Positions 45,301-52,853 of a stretch of DNA of 64,000 bases are shown piece after piece. A model generated the notes under the pieces. It saw nothing but the letters and a program-made list of their open reading frames with translations. It had not been told where the DNA came from and searched no databases. The stretch comes from Parabacteroides sp. PM6-13 (GTDB lineage: Bacteria; Bacteroidota; Bacteroidia; Bacteroidales; Tannerellaceae), in NCBI RefSeq assembly GCF_029892605.1, contig NZ_JARXWF010000014.1, forward strand, positions 45,014-109,013. The letters run 5' to 3'. The translations under genes were made by a program, and so were the position numbers. Numbering within the stretch: position 1 is the stretch's first letter; every line of letters begins with the position of its first letter.

Positions 45301-45568
45301 TGTTTTAACACTCGATCTGGAGGAAACCGATATCATCAGTTTTGCCAAAGAGATTTACATCGGATTCCAGGACTTTGCGCGCCAGAAAAACATAACCTAC
45401 CGGCTGACAACAGACGTGACATCCTACAGGATGTATATCGACCGCAGGAAGGTGGATAAGATACTCTACAATCTCTTGTCGAACGCGTTCAAGTTTACAC
45501 CATGGGACTATCGAGATGAAGATCGCCTTCGATCCTGCCCGGCAAACCTGCTGCATCTCCGTGTATGA
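42377..45568 (+). CDS. Hybrid two-component system regulator, N-terminal part (frameshifted)
   Basis: From the ATG at 42377: signal peptide (to about 25), two seven-bladed Reg_prop beta-propellers (repeats of the form NIWVGT..GGL.., about 30-720), a Y_Y_Y domain (about 750-830), one membrane helix (about 865-890), HisKA with His919 in ISHEFRTPLTLI, and the start of the ATPase domain to LLSNAFKFTP. The frame is then lost at about 45503, and 20 unrelated residues precede the stop at 45568. The rest of the protein continues in another frame (next entry). As read, this part would sense glycan but could not complete ATP binding. Divergent from susC. Confidence 0.93.
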   Translation: MKTHLCFFIGLFLSVSFLRMHAEEFNLQFHQISTQNGLSQNTVRTVLNDRKGFIWAGTLDGINRYDGYRISIHKPQPGSDNTLPEHRIRTLLEDRHGYIWVRSYKNDFTCYDPVSNSFVDYLPASLLTENPVYREFHEATNGDIWLWGDNFGCLQISQKADGLSSVPYLMDYKRAVIFLEDAQSTIWLGTQNSLHRITEGTEEVFYRDQYAFIDVAETENHIYFATESGEIIAYNKNKKTFEPLTNEKESIRIRHMASIGHQELLLSTTTGIYYYNLRNKQLHRPAWTKDPDLTGNIDYLKDRKGGLWLYNHSGVVWYYNPATSQVKKMTLIPPEIMQTVDLERYNIFIDSEGIIWITTYGNGFFCYDSEKDILENFTHKADRNSPASNYLLSITEDNYGNIWIGSEYAGLLKVTKSPGYIRVIRPEENTALGMNNNVRTLYRDSEDNIWVGTKSGQLYLYNNNLTETQTIFDNLMPYTIAEDRHQNMWVGTKGKGIYVIDRATRRIKQQFLTGNSESSVSNLSIFSLLKDAKGRMWVGTYGSGLNLAVETASGTTFKHFFNTPGNSRFIRYIYQDSKGLIWVCSGDGVIRFDPDELIEDQEAYTLFRMDINNENSLYGNDIKTVFEDSHQNIWVGTAGGGLSKYVPATPEKEEHFVNYRKQDGLSGDFVCGIMEDQKQNLWISTESGITKFDPTSNSFITYHFSDKTYGNQFNENANLFTLDGIMLWGSLDGILAFDPDRYIPDQDMPPVLLTNFFIYDQPVEVGPDAPLKQALCYAKEITLNYKQNTFTIEFASQDMTDLTKNKYMYRLGNYDKQWSAVSYSNAATYKNLAPGKYVFQVKGTNSDGIWNDESTAITILITPPFWRTWYAYLAYFLLFLSALYLAFRLVMQFNTLNNKIKVEKELTNHKLRFFTNISHEFRTPLTLIRGAVDNMNEMPDTSPDMKRQITLLGRNSVILTRLIDQLLEFRKLQNNVLTLDLEETDIISFAKEIYIGFQDFARQKNITYRLTTDVTSYRMYIDRRKVDKILYNLLSNAFKFTPWDYRDEDRLRSCPANLLHLRV

Positions 45569-46664
45569 CAACGGCATCGGCATCGATAAGGAGAAGCAGC
45601 ACCTACTGTTCAGCCGTTTTATGCAAATCAACTTCTCCTCTGCCGGCACGGGCATTGGCTTATCTCTGGTGAAAGAGTTCGTAGAGGTGCATAAAGGGCA
45701 TATCCGGTATGAAGAAAATGAAGGCGGCGGTTCGATCTTCCATGTAGAGCTATCGACCGACCGGGAATTGTATAAAGGCGAAAACTTTATCGCTCCCCCT
45801 CCTGCCGATATCATCACGGAAAGTACAGAAGCAAAAGTATTGTATCCGGCAGAAGCGAATGAAAACATTCAAATCCCTGAGATCGAAGATTCTATCCTGT
45901 CGAACTACAAGATGCTGATCATCGACGACAACAACGACATTCTCAATTTCCTGGTCGAGGAGTTCAGCAAATACTTTATGGTGGATGTAGCTGAGAATGG
46001 TGAGATCGGGCTGAACAAGGCGAAAGAGAACAACCCGGATCTGATTATCTGCGACGTGATGATGCCCGGAAAAGATGGATTTGAGGTCACCCGCTATTTG
46101 AAAGAGGATTTCCAGACATCGCATATCCCGGTGATCTTACTGACAGCCCACTCCTCGGCCGATCACCAACTGGAGGGGATACAAAGCGGTGCCGATGCCT
46201 ATATCACGAAACCTTTCAGCATGAAATACCTGGTGGCACGGGTGTTTAAGCTGATTGAACAACGGGAACAGCTCAAGAAGCGCTTCTCCAATGAATATGT
46301 GGTCGACGGCAACCTGATTACCCATATCGACAAGGATAAAAACTTCTACAACCTGATCAATAAAATCCTGGACGAACACCTGGCGGATCCGAACTTCTCG
46401 GTGGAGAAATTTGCCGAGCTCGCCCACCAGCGCCGCACCATCTTCTATAAAAAGGTAAAAGGCATTACCGGTCTCTCGCCTAACGAACTGATCAAGATCA
46501 AGCGCATGAAACGAGCGGCCGAACTATTGATGCAAAACGACCTGACCGTAGCCGAAGTAGCCTACAAAGTAGGTTTCGACGACCCGTTCTATTTCAGTAA
46601 ATGCTTTAAGACGCAATATAACTGCGCCCCCTCCAAATTCGGACAACAAAAAACATCATCATAA
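45516..46664 (+). CDS. Hybrid two-component system regulator, C-terminal part (frameshifted)
   Basis: The matching continuation begins at 45504 (GTIEMKIAF) and holds the ATPase G-boxes (DNGIGI, GTGIGLSL), a receiver domain with phospho-acceptor Asp in IICDVMMPGKDG and Lys in YITKPFS, and an AraC-type helix-turn-helix pair at the C-terminus (VEKFAELAHQRRTIFYKKVKGITGLSPNELIKIKRMKRAAELL...). The first ATG in this frame is 45516. Joined with the preceding ORF it would give a normal HTCS of about 1,430 residues that activates the locus when it binds glycan. The GH106 gene starts inside its stop codon (TAATG). Confidence 0.92.
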   Translation: MKIAFDPARQTCCISVYDNGIGIDKEKQHLLFSRFMQINFSSAGTGIGLSLVKEFVEVHKGHIRYEENEGGGSIFHVELSTDRELYKGENFIAPPPADIITESTEAKVLYPAEANENIQIPEIEDSILSNYKMLIIDDNNDILNFLVEEFSKYFMVDVAENGEIGLNKAKENNPDLIICDVMMPGKDGFEVTRYLKEDFQTSHIPVILLTAHSSADHQLEGIQSGADAYITKPFSMKYLVARVFKLIEQREQLKKRFSNEYVVDGNLITHIDKDKNFYNLINKILDEHLADPNFSVEKFAELAHQRRTIFYKKVKGITGLSPNELIKIKRMKRAAELLMQNDLTVAEVAYKVGFDDPFYFSKCFKTQYNCAPSKFGQQKTSS

Positions 46665-49600
46665 TGAGAAACTTATTATTCGTATCATGCTGCCTCGTTC
46701 TGTTTGCATGCGGCGGCAAAAAACAACCTATCACAGAAAACTTATCGGACGCGCTCTATGGATTCGAGACACCACAGGATAGTACCCGCACCAAGGTGTG
46801 GTGGTTTCATGGTGAAACGGAGACAACCAAAGAGGGTATTACCGCCGATTTGGAGGCATATAAAAAAGCGGGAGTCGGAGGCGTTGTCTATTATGATCAG
46901 ACACACGGGAAGATGGAAAATGCCCTATCCGCTTTTTCCGAAACATGGTGGGAGATGCTACGCTTTGCCGCCGAAGAGGCCGAACGGATCGGTTTGACCT
47001 TCGAATTACATATATCCAACGGTTTCGTGGCGGGAGGTCCCTGGATTACTGAAGCACTCGGTATGAAGCGTCTTGCCGCGAGCGAACGAGAGATCTCCGG
47101 AGGTGCTTTTTTTGAAGGCGTCTTGGAGGCGCCGACAAACAAATACAACTATTACAAAGATGTGGCTGTCTTAGCCTTTCCTATGCGGGAACAAACCGAG
47201 ACAGTTCCACTTGCTAACATAAAGGTTTCCTCAAACATTCCTGGCATCGACCTGGACAACCTGTTTCAACCCGACAGGGATTACGCGCAAATACCGGCTC
47301 AAGCGGCCAAAGAGAAAGAAAATGTCTATGTGTATATGGCATTCGAAAACGATTTTACGGCGAGAAGTATCACCTATGAGGTGCGTGCGAACGGGAAGGC
47401 GACGACCAGTGCTACCAATGTGCCCGCCCCTCCTCAGGAGACCTTTGTAGGAACAGGCTATCGTATCCTGCCCGACCTGGGACAGTTGGAAGTATCAGAC
47501 GACGGCATCCATTACACAAAGGTATGCGACCTCAAGCCAATCTACCGTGCCCACGAGAGCTGGTGTCAAAAGACCATCTCATTTCCTGCGGCAAAAGGGA
47601 GGTATTTCAGATTGAATTTCCACCATTGGTGGGATGAAGAGATGACCCGCCAAGACCTTCATATCCGCGCAATACGATTAGGTTCATCGGCAAAGCTCGA
47701 TCAATGGGAAGAGAAAGCCGGACTCTTTACCGAATATATAGAGCAGGATCGAACACCGGATTATGCTGCGACAGAGGCTATCCGCTCTGAAAGCATCCTG
47801 AACCTGACCGACAAAATGGACGAGAACGGCGTGTTGCGTTGGGAGGTGCCCGAAGGCAACTGGAAGGTCATGCGTTTCGCCTATGTGCCGACAGGCGCAC
47901 GCATCAAACACGGGAGACCGAATCTGATGGGGCTCGAATGTGATAAGCTATCGGCTGAAGCAGTCAAAGTGCAGTGGGATAACTACGTCGGAAAAATCAT
48001 TGACTCCCTCGAAACAACCCATAGCGGACATATCTCCGGGATCGTGATGGACAGCCACGAGGCGGGTGCTCAAAACTGGACAGACGATTTCATCGAGCAA
48101 TTCAAAACGCGCCAAGGCTATGATCCGACCACTTACCTGCCTGTTATGATGGGCTATGTGGTGGACGGTGTAAAAGAGTCCGACGGTTTCCTTTTTGATA
48201 TACGACGTAATATTGCTGATATGATATCGGACAACTATTATGGTACAGTAGAAGAATTATGCAATGAGAAGGGCATTATCCTTACGGCACAGGCCATTGG
48301 CAACGCACTCTGTATCGTAGGTGACCCCATCCAGGCCAAAAGCAAGGTCTCTAAACCGCAAGGAGAGTTCTGGGGCATACATCCCGATGGCAACTACGAT
48401 ATCAAAGAGAGCTCCTCGGCGGCGCATCTGTACGGAAAGCGGATTGCCTCAGCCGAGGCCTATACCGATATCAAATTTCGGGCCTCCCTGGCCGATCTCA
48501 AATCGTTGGCCGATTATGCTTACGCCTTTGGTATCAATGAATTTGTCATTTGCGCTTCTGCCTATCAGCCCTGGTTGGATAAGATACCGGGGAGCACCGG
48601 AGGAGGTCGGCATTACGCGATTAACCGGAATAACAGCTTCTGGGAGTATAGCCGTCCGTTTTGGGACTATCAAGCCAGAAACGCTTATATCATGCGACAG
48701 GGTAAGTCTTCCATCGACTTATGCGTGTATCTGGGCGAAAATGCGCCGGTAAAAATCCTGACGCATAGGTTGCCCGATATCCCCGGTGGTTTCGATTTCG
48801 ACGCGTTCACGTCTCACGCTTTACTGACCCGGATGGATGTTGATGATCACAAAATAACACTGCCCGACGGCGTGAATTATAAGCTGATGATCCTCCCTCG
48901 AAATGGAGATATCACCTTAGATGCCCTACGCAAAATAGCCTCCATGGTAAGGCAAGGGGCAAAGATTTACGGACCTAAACCCACCCGGTCTCATTCCGGA
49001 AAAGATATGAAGGAAGAAGCGGAATATCAAACACTGATCGATGAGTTATGGGGGAAAAGCCCGGAGGCCTCAGGCATGAATCAGGTAAAAAAGGGACAAG
49101 TCTATTGGGGAATGCCTTTGGCGAAAGCCATCGAACAGGCAAATATACTTCCCGATATCCAAATGGAGAAAGGAGATACCAAAACGGCTATGATCTATTT
49201 TGCACATCGCAAATTATCGGATGCCGACGTGTACTTCTTAGACAATCATAAAGACACGAAAGAGGAGAATCTCTTCACTTTCGCCTCAAAAGGCAAACAC
49301 ATCCAGTTGTGGAATAGCGTTACCGGCGAGCGTTTCTCGCTTCCAGTGGTAAAATCAACTGAAGAAAGCGTAACGACTAAGCTCTATATGCATCCGCGCG
49401 AGTCCTACTTTGTCATCATAACCGACAAAGAAGAAGAGCTTCCCGAAATGTACTGGGAGAGCCCGACGGATAAAACCGAAAAATGGGCAGAGAATTGGCA
49501 GGTTCACTTTGAAGAACGACTCGGAGGAGCCGGGGATGTTACGTTTGACACGCTTCACGATTGGACATCGAATAGCGATCCAAGAATCAGGTATTACTCC

Positions 49601-49951
49601 GGAACGGCTGTTTACAAAAAAACGATAGCACTCCAACCGTTCAATAAGAAGATATCGATTGATCTGGGCAATCCGGGATTCATCGCGCGGGTATTTATTA
49701 ATGCGCATGACGCCGGCGTCGTTTGGTGTTCCCCCTGGAGACTGGATATTACAAACTACCTGGTCAGCGGAGACAACCACCTGGAGATTCACGTCGCCAA
49801 CTCATTGATGAACCGCATGATTTACGACGCCTCCCTACCGGAAAACGAACAAGTCACCTATGCCTATCCCGTAATCGCCACACCGGCAGACACCTTGGAA
49901 CCCTCCGGATTGAGACAGGTGAGGTTGATACATCGCTCGGACAGCCTATAA
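46664..49951 (+). CDS. GH106-family alpha-L-rhamnosidase-like lipoprotein
   Basis: 1095 residues. Lipoprotein signal with lipobox LFACGG. The N-terminal region contains the family pattern TRTKVWWFHGETETTKEGITADLEAYKKAGVGGVVYYD and GLTFELHISNGFVAGGPWI. Middle parts include VMDSHEAGAQNW and AQAIGNALCIVGDP (candidate catalytic Glu region). The C-terminus has a GH2-like sugar-binding jelly roll (GNPGFIARVFINAHDAGVVWCSPWRLDIT). It should release terminal rhamnose from pectin or arabinogalactan chains. Start overlaps the HTCS stop, so expression is coupled to the regulator gene. Confidence 0.9.
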   Translation: MRNLLFVSCCLVLFACGGKKQPITENLSDALYGFETPQDSTRTKVWWFHGETETTKEGITADLEAYKKAGVGGVVYYDQTHGKMENALSAFSETWWEMLRFAAEEAERIGLTFELHISNGFVAGGPWITEALGMKRLAASEREISGGAFFEGVLEAPTNKYNYYKDVAVLAFPMREQTETVPLANIKVSSNIPGIDLDNLFQPDRDYAQIPAQAAKEKENVYVYMAFENDFTARSITYEVRANGKATTSATNVPAPPQETFVGTGYRILPDLGQLEVSDDGIHYTKVCDLKPIYRAHESWCQKTISFPAAKGRYFRLNFHHWWDEEMTRQDLHIRAIRLGSSAKLDQWEEKAGLFTEYIEQDRTPDYAATEAIRSESILNLTDKMDENGVLRWEVPEGNWKVMRFAYVPTGARIKHGRPNLMGLECDKLSAEAVKVQWDNYVGKIIDSLETTHSGHISGIVMDSHEAGAQNWTDDFIEQFKTRQGYDPTTYLPVMMGYVVDGVKESDGFLFDIRRNIADMISDNYYGTVEELCNEKGIILTAQAIGNALCIVGDPIQAKSKVSKPQGEFWGIHPDGNYDIKESSSAAHLYGKRIASAEAYTDIKFRASLADLKSLADYAYAFGINEFVICASAYQPWLDKIPGSTGGGRHYAINRNNSFWEYSRPFWDYQARNAYIMRQGKSSIDLCVYLGENAPVKILTHRLPDIPGGFDFDAFTSHALLTRMDVDDHKITLPDGVNYKLMILPRNGDITLDALRKIASMVRQGAKIYGPKPTRSHSGKDMKEEAEYQTLIDELWGKSPEASGMNQVKKGQVYWGMPLAKAIEQANILPDIQMEKGDTKTAMIYFAHRKLSDADVYFLDNHKDTKEENLFTFASKGKHIQLWNSVTGERFSLPVVKSTEESVTTKLYMHPRESYFVIITDKEEELPEMYWESPTDKTEKWAENWQVHFEERLGGAGDVTFDTLHDWTSNSDPRIRYYSGTAVYKKTIALQPFNKKISIDLGNPGFIARVFINAHDAGVVWCSPWRLDITNYLVSGDNHLEIHVANSLMNRMIYDASLPENEQVTYAYPVIATPADTLEPSGLRQVRLIHRSDSL

Positions 49952-49956
49952 CGAAA

Positions 49957-49993
49957 ACAGCTCAATCGCTTGTTAAACAAGTGATTGAGCTGT
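49957..49993. terminator. Terminator after GH106
   Basis: A 16-bp stem with one G-U pair (49957-49972 with 49978-49993) and a TTAAA loop lies just past the GH106 stop and before the oppositely oriented tRNA-Pro. Confidence 0.8.
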
Positions 49994-49999
49994 CTGTAG

Positions 50000-50073
50000 T
50001 CGGGATGAGAAGACTCGAACTTCCGACCTCCACGTCCCGAACGTGGCGCGCTAGCCAACTGTGCTACATCCCG
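50000..50073 (-). tRNA. tRNA-Pro (anticodon CGG)
   Basis: On the minus strand the acceptor CGGGATG/CATCCCG is fully paired, with D arm AGCACAGTTGGCTAGCGC, anticodon loop TTCGGGA with CGG, and T arm AAGTTCGAGTCTT. Discriminator A, no encoded CCA. Confidence 0.96.
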
Positions 50074-50090
50074 ATTTTTCAATACGCTTG

Positions 50091-50119
50091 CAAAGGTACA
50101 ACTTTTTTCATATCATCAA
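50091..50119 (-). promoter_or_regulatory. Promoter of tRNA-Pro
   Basis: On the minus strand TTG (50119-50117), 18 bases, TACCTTTG (50098-50091), ending 17 bases before the tRNA. Confidence 0.75.
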
Positions 50120-50241
50120 ATATTTCCGTCTATTTTTATTACTTTTTCTCTCTATCCTGATTATTTTCCGGGAAAAAGAAGGCTTAAAAGAGCTATTCAA
50201 CAGAAAAATCATCCCATCCCCCTTCTTTTCTTTCCGAATAA

Positions 50242-50272
50242 TTTGGAAGCAACAAAACTTTCCCTATCTTTG
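50242..50272 (+). promoter_or_regulatory. Promoter of tRNA-Phe
   Basis: TTTG (50242-50245), 19 bases, TATCTTTG (50265-50272): a full consensus match. Confidence 0.8.
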
Positions 50273-50312
50273 CACCCGTATTGAAAAAAACGGTACAAAA
50301 ACGCGCAAGCAT

Positions 50313-50385
50313 GGTGCCATAGCTCAGTTGGTAGAGCAAAGGACTGAAAATCCTTGTGTCCCCGGTTCGATTCCTGGTGGCACCA
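50313..50385 (+). tRNA. tRNA-Phe (anticodon GAA)
   Basis: Acceptor GGTGCCA/TGGCACC, D arm AGCTCAGTTGGTAGAGC, anticodon loop CTGAAAA with GAA, T loop TTCGATT. The T stem CCCGG/CCTGG has one C-U mismatch. Discriminator A, CCA not encoded. Confidence 0.95.
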
Positions 50386-50410
50386 CTTAAGAAGAGTAGC
50401 AAAACGAAGC

Positions 50411-50446
50411 AAATCCCTGAAACATAGACAGTTTCAGGGATTTTTC
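50411..50446 (+). terminator. Terminator of tRNA-Phe
   Basis: Perfect 13-bp stem (50411-50423 with 50431-50443) and T-rich tail. Confidence 0.85.
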
Positions 50447-50483
50447 TTTTTTGGGTAACCCTGCAAAATGGGCAAAAGATTTT

Positions 50484-51230
50484 TTATACCCCCAACCGAA
50501 AATCAGCAACACTCTTTTGCACCAGGTGGAGTTCTTCAAATGTGCTGCTGCTTCCTTTATCTTTCGGGCATTGGGTGCTGATACCCATCCAGATTTTAGC
50601 CGGATAGTTGTTTTGATACAGACGTACCATTTGCCAGTTCTGATTATCAAGAGAATAATAAGAGGCTATTGTGCGCGTATCCGAGGAGATCTTCATATAA
50701 ACAAAGGGTTGTTCAACAATATCGTGGTTGTTATCATCCGATGTTCCTATTGTTCGTACACTTACTACACGATGTTTGCCGCGCTCATCTTGTTCAAAGC
50801 ATAACTTCTGCCAGAAGTTATCGTGTACATAAATATAGAGTACACCTGCATTGTATAGGCCTGTTTCGGTAAACTCAGGCGTAACCTTTGCTGTCAGGGT
50901 AAATGGTTTGGTATTATCTACTTCCGACAATAAGACAGGGGCTGTTCTGTTCGACAATTTGTTGTCTGGATCAGCAAAATAATCCGTCTTTTCCCCTGTC
51001 GTAAATGTCACCTTATTGTTCTCATCCACAGAGATAAGTGAAGCCGCGTTATTTATTGACTTAGTGAAACGAATATCGCTGATAGTCACCTGACAGGCAA
51101 CACCACTGACTTGTGCCGAATCTGCACTGACCGCTTTTGCGGATTCCGGTTGATTTGTGTTTCCATTCGTACAACTACTGAATAAAACGATTCCCAGTAC
51201 CGCCAGAGTAATAAGTTTTTTCTTTTTCAT
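50484..51230 (-). CDS. DUF1349-like lipoprotein
   Basis: 248 residues from the ATG at 51230 (MKKKKLITLAVLGIVLFSSC, lipobox FSSC). The body is a concanavalin-like beta-sandwich resembling DUF1349 proteins: NNKVTFTTGEKTDYFADPD near the N-terminus, then GLYNAGVLYIYVHDNFWQKLCFEQDERGKHRVVSV, DNQNWQMVRLYQ and KIWMGISTQCPKD. Homologues often lie near glycan-degrading genes and may bind carbohydrate, but no activity is established here. Between tRNA-Phe and a YjdM-like gene. Confidence 0.75.
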   Translation of the reverse strand: MKKKKLITLAVLGIVLFSSCTNGNTNQPESAKAVSADSAQVSGVACQVTISDIRFTKSINNAASLISVDENNKVTFTTGEKTDYFADPDNKLSNRTAPVLLSEVDNTKPFTLTAKVTPEFTETGLYNAGVLYIYVHDNFWQKLCFEQDERGKHRVVSVRTIGTSDDNNHDIVEQPFVYMKISSDTRTIASYYSLDNQNWQMVRLYQNNYPAKIWMGISTQCPKDKGSSSTFEELHLVQKSVADFRLGV

Positions 51231-51285
51231 TTTTACTATTTTTTTTATGTGTATTAGTAGGAACACAACCATCCGGAGCGCCCCC

Positions 51286-51615
51286 TTATTTCTTCAGGAA
51301 GCAGGTTTTAAGAACGATAGAGCTTCCGTCAATCTTGCAGTCTACCTCTTCCGGCACATCGGTGAGGCGGATACTCTTTACTTTGGTTCCACGCTTAATC
51401 ACCATGGAAGAGCCTTTCACTTTCAGGTCTTTGATAACGGTAACACTATCCCCATCCATTAATTCGGCGCCATTGCTGTCGCGGGGTATATTATCGCTCG
51501 CTTCCGACTGTTCATCGGCCATAAACTCACAGCCACAATCAGGGCATATATACATTGTACCGTCAAAATAGGTATTTTCCGATCCACAAACCGGACACTT
51601 TGGAATATCACTCAT
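51286..51615 (-). CDS. yjdM: YjdM/PhnA family zinc-ribbon protein
   Basis: 109 residues from the ATG at 51615. An N-terminal zinc ribbon with two CxxC pairs (CPVCGS and CPDCGC) is followed by a PhnA/YjdM SH3-like domain (LMDGDSVTVIKDLKVKGSSMVIKRGTKVKSIRL). The historical name phosphonoacetate hydrolase does not reflect this family; its function is unclear. Divergent from the GH43 gene; a -7 TATCTTTG is at 51642-51649 on the minus strand. Confidence 0.92.
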   Translation of the reverse strand: MSDIPKCPVCGSENTYFDGTMYICPDCGCEFMADEQSEASDNIPRDSNGAELMDGDSVTVIKDLKVKGSSMVIKRGTKVKSIRLTDVPEEVDCKIDGSSIVLKTCFLKK

Positions 51616-51673
51616 ACGACTTGTCTTTTCAGTTAAGTGCGCAAAGATAGGCTTTATTGACAAAAAATAATCT

Positions 51674-51681
51674 TATATTTG
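51674..51681 (+). promoter_or_regulatory. -7 element upstream of the GH43-GH2 pair
   Basis: TATATTTG, 45 bases before the GH43 ATG. No good -33 element is at the usual distance, as expected of a promoter that needs an activator. Confidence 0.5.
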
Positions 51682-51726
51682 TGGAGAAGATTACTCCCTT
51701 TTTATTAAACAAAAATTATTACGATT

Positions 51727-52848
51727 ATGAAATGTAGCTATTATCTACTCTTGCTCGCATTGTGCCTACCGGTGCAAGCGCAAAAGATTGTTCCCGGCAC
51801 CTTTTGGAAAGACAACACAGGGACTCATGTGAATGCCCATGGCGGCGGTATCCTGTATCAGGATGGCACCTATTATTGGTTTGGAGAGCATAAGGCGGAA
51901 CGTACCAGTGCCGCTTTGGTGGGTGTCACCTGCTATTCCTCCCAGGATCTGGTGAATTGGAAAAACGAAGGGGTTGCCCTCAGTGTGATGCCCGACAGCT
52001 CTTTCCATGACCTTGAGAAAGGATGCGTATTGGAACGTCCTAAAGTGATCTACAATGAAAAGACCGGAAAGTATGTGATGTGGTTCCACCTGGAGCTGAA
52101 AGGGAAGGGCTACTGGGCAGCACGCGCAGCGGTTGCCGTGAGCGACACCCCGACCGGTCCCTATCGCTATCTTTACTCCTGTCGTCCGAATGCCGGCTAT
52201 TGGCCGGAGAATATGCCGGAGGAAGATAAAACACGAACCATTACCGCCAAAGAGTTGAAAGGCTGGAGCCCCGAATGGTTGGAAGCGGTCAGCCAAGGCC
52301 TTTTTGTGCGCGATCATTTCCAAGGTGGACAGATGTCACGCGATATGACGCTGTATGTCGACGATGACGGGAAGGCCTATCATATCTATGCTGCTGAAGA
52401 TAATCTTACCCTGAATATCGCCGAATTATCGGACGATTACCTCTGGCATACGGGTAAATATATCCGTATCTTCCCTTGTGGGCACAATGAAGCCCCGGCA
52501 ATCTTCAAGAAAGACGATACCTATTTTATGATCACCTCCGGTTGTACAGGCTGGGCACCCAATGCGGCCCGTATGTTTTCCGCTCCTTCCATCTGGGGGC
52601 CCTGGACACAACATGCCAATCCCTGCCAGGGAGAAGATGCCGAATTGACTTTCCATTCACAAAGCACCTACATATTGCCGGTGGCCGGTAAAAAAAACGC
52701 CTTCATCTTTATGGGCGACCGATGGACGCCACGCAGCCCTTCGGAAGCGACCTATATCTGGCTACCGATTCAGTTCGAGAAGGGATTGCCGGTACTCAAA
52801 TGGTACGACGAATGGGATCTGAGTATTTTTGATTCACTTAATAAATAA
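51727..52848 (+). CDS. GH43-like glycosidase (exo-beta-1,3-galactanase-type)
   Basis: 373 residues with a signal peptide (MKCSYYLLLLALCLPVQAQ). Five-bladed propeller features: VNAHGGGILYQDGTYYWFGEHKAE, CVLERPKVIYNEKTGKYVMWFHLE, SRDMTLYVDDDGKAYHIYAAE, GHNEAPAIFKKDDTYFMITSGCTGW and FMGDRWTP near the end. This pattern resembles GH43 members that act on galactans of arabinogalactan (subfamily 24/34-like); the assignment to a subfamily is uncertain. The GH2 gene follows after 5 bases. Confidence 0.87.
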   Translation: MKCSYYLLLLALCLPVQAQKIVPGTFWKDNTGTHVNAHGGGILYQDGTYYWFGEHKAERTSAALVGVTCYSSQDLVNWKNEGVALSVMPDSSFHDLEKGCVLERPKVIYNEKTGKYVMWFHLELKGKGYWAARAAVAVSDTPTGPYRYLYSCRPNAGYWPENMPEEDKTRTITAKELKGWSPEWLEAVSQGLFVRDHFQGGQMSRDMTLYVDDDGKAYHIYAAEDNLTLNIAELSDDYLWHTGKYIRIFPCGHNEAPAIFKKDDTYFMITSGCTGWAPNAARMFSAPSIWGPWTQHANPCQGEDAELTFHSQSTYILPVAGKKNAFIFMGDRWTPRSPSEATYIWLPIQFEKGLPVLKWYDEWDLSIFDSLNK

Positions 52849-52853
52849 ATAGT

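Noticed and set aside
50061..50390. 109-codon frame covering the tRNA-Pro/tRNA-Phe region
   Set aside because: It reads through the tRNA-Phe gene and its promoter; the C-terminal LVEQRTENPCVPGSIPGGT is the well-known translation artefact of a tRNA gene.
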